Source: Clostridia bacterium (GTDB lineage Bacteria > UBA6262 > WVXT01). Taken from it: a stretch of 16,340 nt of DNA. A model generated the notes under the pieces. The model searched no databases and had not been told where the DNA came from. It worked only from the letters and a program-made list of their open reading frames with translations. The translations under genes were made by a program, and so were the position numbers. The stretch covers positions 1 to 16,340 of the forward strand of contig DAOVHK010000023.1 of NCBI GenBank assembly GCA_030671905.1, read 5' to 3'. This document shows, piece after piece, positions 13,645 to 16,340 of this stretch (position 1 is the stretch's first letter; the number at the start of each line of letters is the position of its first letter).

Positions 13645-14745
13645 ATGGTATCTATTGATGAATTACTTCAATTAATGATGGAGAAGGGAGCATCTGATTT
13701 ACACTTAACAGTAGATGTTTCACCTACTTTGAGGATTGACGGAGAACTTGCCCCCACAGAATATGAGAAACTTCAGGAAGACCAATGTCAAAGATTAGTC
13801 TATAGCCTCCTAACCGATAAACAGAAAGAGAGATTTGAATCTACAAACGAGCTTGACTTGTCCTTTGGAATCAAAAACGTAGGACGTGTTCGAATGAACG
13901 TGTTCAGGCAACGAGGGGTAGTGGCTGCTTCTCTGAGAGCAATACCCAACTATTTTATGACTTTCGAGGAACTGGGACTGCCGTCAGCAGTTTTTGATGT
14001 GGTTAAATTGCCTGTCGGCCTGGTGTTAGTAACGGGTCCCACTGGCTGTGGTAAGACGACAACCCTTGCTTCAATGATAAATTACATTAATGAGCATCGC
14101 AGTGGACACATTGTTACAGTTGAGGATCCCATTGAGTACGTTCATCCCCACAAGAATTGTATAGTTAGCCAGAGAGAGATAGGTAGTGATACTTCCTCCT
14201 TTGGCCTGGCGCTAAAGCATGTATTTCGTCAAGACCCAAATTTCATCCTGGTCGGCGAAATGCGCGACCTGGAAACTATCTCTTCTACGCTAACAATCGC
14301 TGAGACAGGCCATCTGGTATTTGCCACTCTGCACACAACAGATGCCACCCAATCAATTAATAGAATTATAGATGTTTTTCCCCCATACCAGCAACCGCAA
14401 ATTCGTTCTCAGTTATCGTTTGTCTTGCAAGCGGTTTTCTGTCAGAGATTACTTCCCAGGGCAAGTGGCAAGGGGAGATGTCTGGCAGTGGAAGTTTTAA
14501 GGGTTACTCCGGGTATCAGGAATATGATCAGGGAAGAGAAGACGGAGCAGATTCCTTCAGCTATGCAGGCAGGAGGAAAATTCGGAATGCAGACAATGAA
14601 CTGGAGCCTCTACGACCTTTACACGCGTAGACAAATTACTTATGCCCAGGCATTGACAGAGAGCCCGGATGCCGATGATTTAAAGAGAATCTGCAAGAAG
14701 GAAGAGGGTGTAGTGGCGGGGATGAAAAATAAAGGGTTGAGGTGA
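13645..14745 (+). CDS. pilT: Type IV pilus retraction ATPase PilT
   Basis: PilT drives pilus disassembly, giving twitching motility and DNA uptake. This 366-residue protein has the N-terminal PAS-like domain starting with SDLHLT (17-22), Walker A GPTGCGKT (131-138), the Asp box TVEDPIEY (158-165), Walker B FILVGEMRD (200-208) and the His box GHLVFATLHT (222-231). The retraction-type signature, normally AIRNLIRE, is here GIRNMIREEKTEQIPS (290-305), which separates it from PilB. AAAGGAG precedes the ATG. The gap to pilC is seven bases. A second paralogue such as PilU is not in the window. Confidence 0.96.
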   Translation: MVSIDELLQLMMEKGASDLHLTVDVSPTLRIDGELAPTEYEKLQEDQCQRLVYSLLTDKQKERFESTNELDLSFGIKNVGRVRMNVFRQRGVVAASLRAIPNYFMTFEELGLPSAVFDVVKLPVGLVLVTGPTGCGKTTTLASMINYINEHRSGHIVTVEDPIEYVHPHKNCIVSQREIGSDTSSFGLALKHVFRQDPNFILVGEMRDLETISSTLTIAETGHLVFATLHTTDATQSINRIIDVFPPYQQPQIRSQLSFVLQAVFCQRLLPRASGKGRCLAVEVLRVTPGIRNMIREEKTEQIPSAMQAGGKFGMQTMNWSLYDLYTRRQITYAQALTESPDADDLKRICKKEEGVVAGMKNKGLR

Positions 14746-14752
14746 GTAGGGA

Positions 14753-15976
14753 ATGGCACTATTCGGTTATAAAGTCAGGAGCCCACAGGGAAATATTTTG
14801 ACCGGAACAATAGAAGCGAGAGAACAGAGGATGGTTATCGATCGCCTCAGACACCAGAGGTTTATCGTTTTGGAAATCGGAGAAATTAAGAAGAGTACTT
14901 CCAAAGACCTTCTGGATAGTATAAACTTCTTGAAAAAAGGAGTAAAACAAAAAGACCTCGTTCTATTTAGCCGGCAGCTATCTACACTGATTGGAGCTGG
15001 TGTGCCCATAGTTCAGGGTTTAACAATCCTTGTGGAACAGATAGAAAATCCGGCTTTTAAAAAAGTTATCACCAGTGTGCGGGAGGACATTGAATCAGGA
15101 ACATCGATTACTGAAGCTCTCAGCCGGCACTCTACAGTGTTCGGTGAGTTGTATGTGAATATGGTAAAGGCTGGAGAACTTGGTGGTATCTTGGATATTA
15201 TTCTGGAGAGGCTCTCAGCCTACCAGGAATCTGCCGCTGCATTGCGAAGTAAAATTAAGGCAGCAATGATCTATCCAGCAGCGATTGCCCTTGTTGCCGG
15301 CGGCGTTACTGCATTCTTGATGATAGTGGTTGTCCCTATGTTTGTCAAAATATTTAAACAAGTTGGTGCTGAGTTGCCACTTCCTACCCAGATACTGCTT
15401 ATGTTAAGTAATTTTCTCAAACGTTATATTATCTTTTTAATTATTGGTCTTATTGCTTTTGTTGTGGGTCTAAGACAATACTATAAAACAGAAACAGGGA
15501 GTATGTATATAGATACGTTGTTGCTCAAGATTCCCCTTTTCGGTCCACTGTTAAGAAAGGTAGCTGTAGCTAAGTTTACCAGGACTTTCGGGACGCTGGT
15601 TAAGAGTGGCGTGCCCATACTTCAGGCCCTGGAGACTGTGGCCAAGACTTCAGGAAATAGAGTTGTTGAAAAGGCTGTCCTGGCAGCGAAGGATGCTATT
15701 CGGGAAGGAGAGAGAATATCCGACCCCTTAAAAGCAAGTGGTGTCTTTCCGCCAATGGTAACCCAGATGATTTCAGTGGGCGAGGAGACAGGGAACCTGG
15801 ATGCAATGTTATCGAAGATTGCCGAGTTTTATGAGCAGGAAGTGGATGCTGCTGTTTCCGGTCTAACTTCCTTGATTGAGCCAGTAGTTGTTGTGTTTAT
15901 GGGTGTTATCATTGGCGCTATTGCCATTGCTATGTATATGCCTATGTTCCAGATGGGTGCGATAGTTGGCAGGTAA
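14753..15976 (+). CDS. pilC: Type IV pilus inner-membrane platform protein PilC (GspF family)
   Basis: This 407-residue membrane protein is the platform on which PilB and PilT act. It has two GspF domains (about 70-195 and 272-395) with matching motifs, LFSRQLSTLIGAGVPIVQGL (71-90) and FTRTFGTLVKSGVPILQAL (275-293). Each is followed by an E-x-G box (GELGG 141-145; GEETGNL 343-349). Transmembrane segments are near 175-197, 224-242 and 375-396. The N-terminus (FGYKVRSPQGNILTG) is typical of PilC. The upstream PilT stop is only seven bases away, so translation is probably coupled. The next pilus gene, perhaps a pilin, would lie beyond the window. Confidence 0.95.
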   Translation: MALFGYKVRSPQGNILTGTIEAREQRMVIDRLRHQRFIVLEIGEIKKSTSKDLLDSINFLKKGVKQKDLVLFSRQLSTLIGAGVPIVQGLTILVEQIENPAFKKVITSVREDIESGTSITEALSRHSTVFGELYVNMVKAGELGGILDIILERLSAYQESAAALRSKIKAAMIYPAAIALVAGGVTAFLMIVVVPMFVKIFKQVGAELPLPTQILLMLSNFLKRYIIFLIIGLIAFVVGLRQYYKTETGSMYIDTLLLKIPLFGPLLRKVAVAKFTRTFGTLVKSGVPILQALETVAKTSGNRVVEKAVLAAKDAIREGERISDPLKASGVFPPMVTQMISVGEETGNLDAMLSKIAEFYEQEVDAAVSGLTSLIEPVVVVFMGVIIGAIAIAMYMPMFQMGAIVGR

Positions 15977-16005
15977 AACAGTTTATATACAAGGGAAAGG
16001 TCTGG

Positions 16006-16064
16006 ACTCCTCCCGAAAGGAAGGGTTTAAAAGTCTAAAAACCTAAAAGATTAAGAGACTAAAA
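16006..16064 (+). repeat. Imperfect hairpin and period-8 TAAAA repeat after pilC
   Basis: The 364 bases after pilC contain no gene. An imperfect stem (16006-16013 with 16019-16026, one mismatch, loop CGAAA) could be a weak terminator but lacks a proper T-run. It runs into five 8-base units at 16025-16064: GTTTAAAA, GTCTAAAA, ACCTAAAA, GATTAAGA, GACTAAAA. The units place A-runs every eight bases just ahead of the promoter at 16081. A weak AT hairpin, AAGTTT/AAACTT (16063-16068 with 16074-16079), follows. Confidence 0.6.
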
Positions 16065-16080
16065 GTTTTTCATAAACTTG

Positions 16081-16109
16081 TTGACAGCCGGAAAAAATTG
16101 TGGTAACAT
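16081..16109 (+). promoter_or_regulatory. Sigma-70-type promoter ahead of the stem-loop array
   Basis: TTGACA (16081-16086) and TAACAT (16104-16109) are 17 bases apart. Transcription would begin near 16116, so the stem-loop array starting at 16141 would be the 5' leader of the next, unseen transcript. GTGG before the -10 box matches the pilB promoter. Confidence 0.7.
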
Positions 16110-16140
16110 TATAAATTAGGAAGACTATAAGAAAGAAGGG

Positions 16141-16340
16141 GCGCCGGTCGCGACGAATAAGGAGCGACGACCGAACGAAGTGAGGGAAAGGCGCGGGCGC
16201 GAGACGGTGAGCGCCCCGGAACGCTGTTCCGACGAATAAGGAGGAACGGGTCAGCGACGCCTGCGAGTCGGTGAGCAGGCAGGTCACCGACTGAAACGAA
16301 GTGAAAGGAGGGTCGCTGTTCCGACGAATAAGGAGGAACG
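16141..16340 (+). other. Array of conserved-loop, variable-stem hairpins (runs off the window)
   Basis: Hairpin I occurs three times with the identical loop GACGAATAAGGA: stem GTCGC/GCGAC at 16147-16168, and GTTCC/GGAAC at 16226-16247 and 16318-16339. Hairpin II occurs twice with loop GAGnnGGTGA: stem GGGCGC/GCGCCC at 16195-16216 and GCCTGC/GCAGGC at 16259-16280. Outer stems enclose hairpin I: GCGCC/GGCGC (16141-16145 with 16190-16194) and CGCT/AGCG (16222-16225 with 16253-16256). A third module, ACGAAGTGA plus a purine-rich tail, follows at 16175-16188 and 16295-16310. Copies of loop I are 79 and 92 bases apart, not multiples of three, and reading frames hit stops, so it is non-coding. The last copy is cut by the window edge. 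Function is unknown. Confidence 0.7.

Noticed and set aside
16006..16032. Rho-independent terminator after pilC
   Set aside because: The stem has a mismatch and a G-T pair and only three T follow, so it was not called as a terminator.
16051..16287. Minus-strand protein of 78 residues
   Set aside because: It is the complement of the stem-loop array and promoter, with composition set by repeats and no family resemblance.
16141..16340. CRISPR array or integron attC array
   Set aside because: Repeat spacing is irregular, there are no uniform spacers, and attC sites conserve stem boxes rather than loops; no cas or integrase gene is present.

Overview
The window looks like the chromosome of an uncultivated, probably anaerobic, Gram-negative (diderm) bacterium of moderate to low GC. 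The diderm call rests on a PorV/FadL-like outer-membrane barrel protein with a signal peptide and on type IV pilus genes. The anaerobic, sulfide-using lifestyle is inferred from a Thi4-type thiazole synthase and a DUF39 plus NIL-ferredoxin homocysteine pair, a combination best known from methanogens and sulfur-metabolising anaerobic bacteria. Many short palindromic repeats in the intergenic gaps recall genomes of candidate phyla such as Omnitrophota, but the phylum cannot be fixed from the sequence alone.

Region 1 (1-8594, + strand) is largely a sulfur-handling block. It starts with the last codons of a probable cysteine synthase. An RseC-like membrane protein and a permease with a C-terminal heavy-metal-associated domain follow. 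Next come a NifS/IscS cysteine desulfurase, Thi4, a conserved protein of unknown function that overlaps thi4, the aspartate-semialdehyde sulfurtransferase pair that makes homocysteine, and the tRNA 2-thiouridylase MnmA. A secreted barrel protein overlaps the end of mnmA. The shared theme is sulfur moving from cysteine or sulfide into thiamine, methionine precursors and tRNA.

Region 2 (8595-11751) holds rpmB (L28) on the minus strand with its own promoter, a 300-base gap packed with palindromic repeats, then recG and coaD. Two copies of a 39-base repeat precede recG and coaD.

Region 3 (11740-16340) is a type IV pilus operon, pilB-pilT-pilC, behind a near-consensus promoter. After pilC come a period-8 TAAAA repeat, a second promoter of the same layout, and an array of stem-loops running off the window end.

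The most unusual object is this stem-loop family, present at 3123-3211 (directly upstream of thi4) and at 16141-16340 (in the likely 5' leader behind the second promoter). Its loops are conserved (GACGAATAAGGA and GAGnnGGTGA) while the stems change by compensatory substitutions. That is the pattern expected of a structured RNA or single-stranded DNA whose loops are recognised. I do not recognise it as a known family.
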